Assembly (NCBI GenBank): GCA_963743595.1
Contig: CAVURW010000265.1
Coordinates: 1 to 16,293, forward strand
Source of the DNA: CAVURW01 sp963743595
Lineage (GTDB): Bacteria > Verrucomicrobiota > Verrucomicrobiia > Methylacidiphilales > UBA1321
DNA: 16,293 nt
Reading direction: 5' to 3'
The position numbers were made by a program, and so were the translations under genes. This document shows positions 15,295 to 16,293 of this stretch, in pieces. Position 1 is the first letter of the stretch; the number at the start of each line of letters is the position of its first letter. The notes beneath the pieces were generated by a model. The model had not been told where the DNA came from. It did not search any database and saw nothing but the letters and a program-made list of their open reading frames with translations.

Positions 15295-16284
15295 ATGAAA
15301 TCCAGCTACCGCTTGCGGCCACGCTTTGTCGGGCTTCTATTCCTCCTCGTGGGCACATTGCCCCTAGCGGCTGATACTCCGCCAGCCTCGATACAATTTA
15401 CTCCATCTGAAGAGTGGTTCGCCCTGCCAAGCGATATAAAGAATCCCCCACCGTTTGCGGTGACAAGCGGGCCGGAGGGCGTAACGGTCAAATTCGAAGA
15501 ATCTACCCAGGAGACGGTGTGTCAATTGTTAGGCAAACAGTGTCGGCTCAATCCTCTGGGGCTTAAGCCGACACAGTTTTCCTTGAGCGCTACTTTCACC
15601 GGCGGCATGGTGAATATTTCGCCTCTACTGGTCGATAGCGAGGGGTCCGTTCTCCGACTCCCGCCAAAGCCAGTAGCGAACGGAACATTGAACTGGGACA
15701 TCCAAGATGGAGTTCCTTTGGAATCCAATTCAAAGAATTCCGTCTATTCCTTCCACAATCCCGATTCCAAGCATCTAGTCGGTCCCGTATTCTTGCAGGA
15801 AATTGACCTAATCAAGGCGAAGGGATCGGGTTTAGATGTACAACTTCATTCGTGTAGCGTCATCGATCCAGCCCATGATCAACTGACCTTTGCCAAACAA
15901 CCTCTCTTTTCGTTTGGCGAGAAAGAGCCCTGGGTGGGACATCGCCACGATGATCCTACACAGTACACGATCACCAATGGCCCTGACGGGATGATCGTTG
16001 ACTTCGCACCAAATGCCAGACTGACTCACATCATCATCCATCCGAGCGAGTATCACCACGTGGGGGGATCGCTCGGGCATCCTCGGAGAATCGATACCGA
16101 TGTGGAATTGGTGGAGGGAGACTCCACATTTGTAACTCTCTCCCTCAGGGATAATGAGGGAGAATCTTTTCAAGGCGATATTTCTCCGGCTCCTTCCCAA
16201 GGACTGAAGCTCGCACTTGGCCACAACAATGTCTGTATTGACCTGGCAACTGCGGCTTCGCCCTGGAGCAACGCCGACGAGTAA
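15295..16284 (+). CDS. Exported protein with duplicated beta-rich domain, probably truncated
   Basis: ATG 15295 is preferred because it gives a clean signal peptide: basic start KSSYRLRPR, hydrophobic core FVGLLFLLVGTLPLA, cleavage before or within AADTPP. Longer forms from GTG 15229 or ATG 15271 would bury this signal behind 22 or 8 extra residues. The mature part contains two similar beta-rich domains: the first opens AVTSGPEGVTVKFEES and the second YTITNGPDGMIVDFAP, with matching blocks FSLSATFTGG / DVELVEGDSTFVTLSL. I do not recognise the family; the arrangement suggests sugar-binding or substrate-positioning modules at the front of a larger exported enzyme. The reading frame stops at TAA 16282-16284, formed by a T and the first bases of a terminal run of 11 A, in the middle of the second repeat. 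The stop is probably not genuine and the real protein is likely longer. Confidence 0.7.
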   Translation: MKSSYRLRPRFVGLLFLLVGTLPLAADTPPASIQFTPSEEWFALPSDIKNPPPFAVTSGPEGVTVKFEESTQETVCQLLGKQCRLNPLGLKPTQFSLSATFTGGMVNISPLLVDSEGSVLRLPPKPVANGTLNWDIQDGVPLESNSKNSVYSFHNPDSKHLVGPVFLQEIDLIKAKGSGLDVQLHSCSVIDPAHDQLTFAKQPLFSFGEKEPWVGHRHDDPTQYTITNGPDGMIVDFAPNARLTHIIIHPSEYHHVGGSLGHPRRIDTDVELVEGDSTFVTLSLRDNEGESFQGDISPAPSQGLKLALGHNNVCIDLATAASPWSNADE

Positions 16285-16293
16285 AAAAAAAAA
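16283..16293. repeat. Terminal run of 11 A
   Basis: The window ends in 11 consecutive A residues directly after GACGAGT. No other homopolymer of this length occurs here. At the very end of a sequence this is most likely an assembly or sequencing artefact. It creates the TAA that ends the last coding region. Confidence 0.6.

Noticed and set aside
6914..16284. Polysaccharide utilisation locus of the Bacteroidota type
   Set aside because: There is no SusC/SusD pair, no hybrid two-component sensor and no matching -33/-7 promoter pattern; the genes form a looser hydrolase cluster.
16282..16293. Reading the terminal A-run as a poly(A) tail of a transcript
   Set aside because: The window carries genes on both strands, GTG starts, bacterial signal peptides and overlapping genes, so it is bacterial genomic DNA and not cDNA.

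Overview
The window looks like a bacterial chromosome fragment of moderate GC content with dense coding on both strands. I see no tRNA, rRNA, CRISPR array, insertion sequence or phage gene. The gene content suggests a polysaccharide-degrading Verrucomicrobiota-type soil or sediment bacterium. The reasons are secreted multidomain glycoside hydrolases without SusC/SusD, a GH27 enzyme with an Ig-like N-terminal module, an anchored protein with a carboxypeptidase-regulatory-like module, and a DUF2298 membrane protein. This placement is an inference from family content only. Most starts lack a clear Shine-Dalgarno sequence and several are GTG, which makes start choice uncertain.

Left part (1-5180): a GNAT acetyltransferase runs off the left edge on the minus strand. 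A 335-base spacer follows, with a possible tiny ORF and a cluster of GTAAC/GTTAC motifs. Next are two overlapping plus-strand genes of unknown function. Three minus-strand genes come after that: a 708-residue DUF2298 (YYY-type) polytopic membrane protein, a membrane-anchored protein with a regulatory-like beta-sandwich, and a small two-helix membrane protein.

Middle (5181-6800): a long spacer precedes a compact signalling pair. One gene encodes a response-regulator receiver domain with a proline-rich linker and an unassigned C-terminal domain. The other, overlapping it by 17 bases, encodes a small protein resembling the roadblock/LC7 fold. No kinase or small GTPase gene is present.

Right part (6914-16293): a carbohydrate-utilisation region. 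A very large exported CARDB-containing protein with a probable clan GH-A catalytic domain lies on the minus strand. Divergent from it is a plus-strand series: a YdhF-like aldo/keto reductase, an exported GH27 alpha-galactosidase-type enzyme, a cytoplasmic helical-barrel-like protein of unknown family, and an exported protein with two copies of a beta-rich domain. The mix of exported and cytoplasmic products suggests outside hydrolysis of a galactose-containing glycan followed by intracellular processing. The last gene appears cut in the middle of its second repeat, where the sequence ends in a run of 11 A, so its stop codon is probably an end-of-contig artefact. Upstream of both the reductase and the GH27 gene there is a shared element, GGGCT-N10-TCATA, that may be a common promoter or operator.
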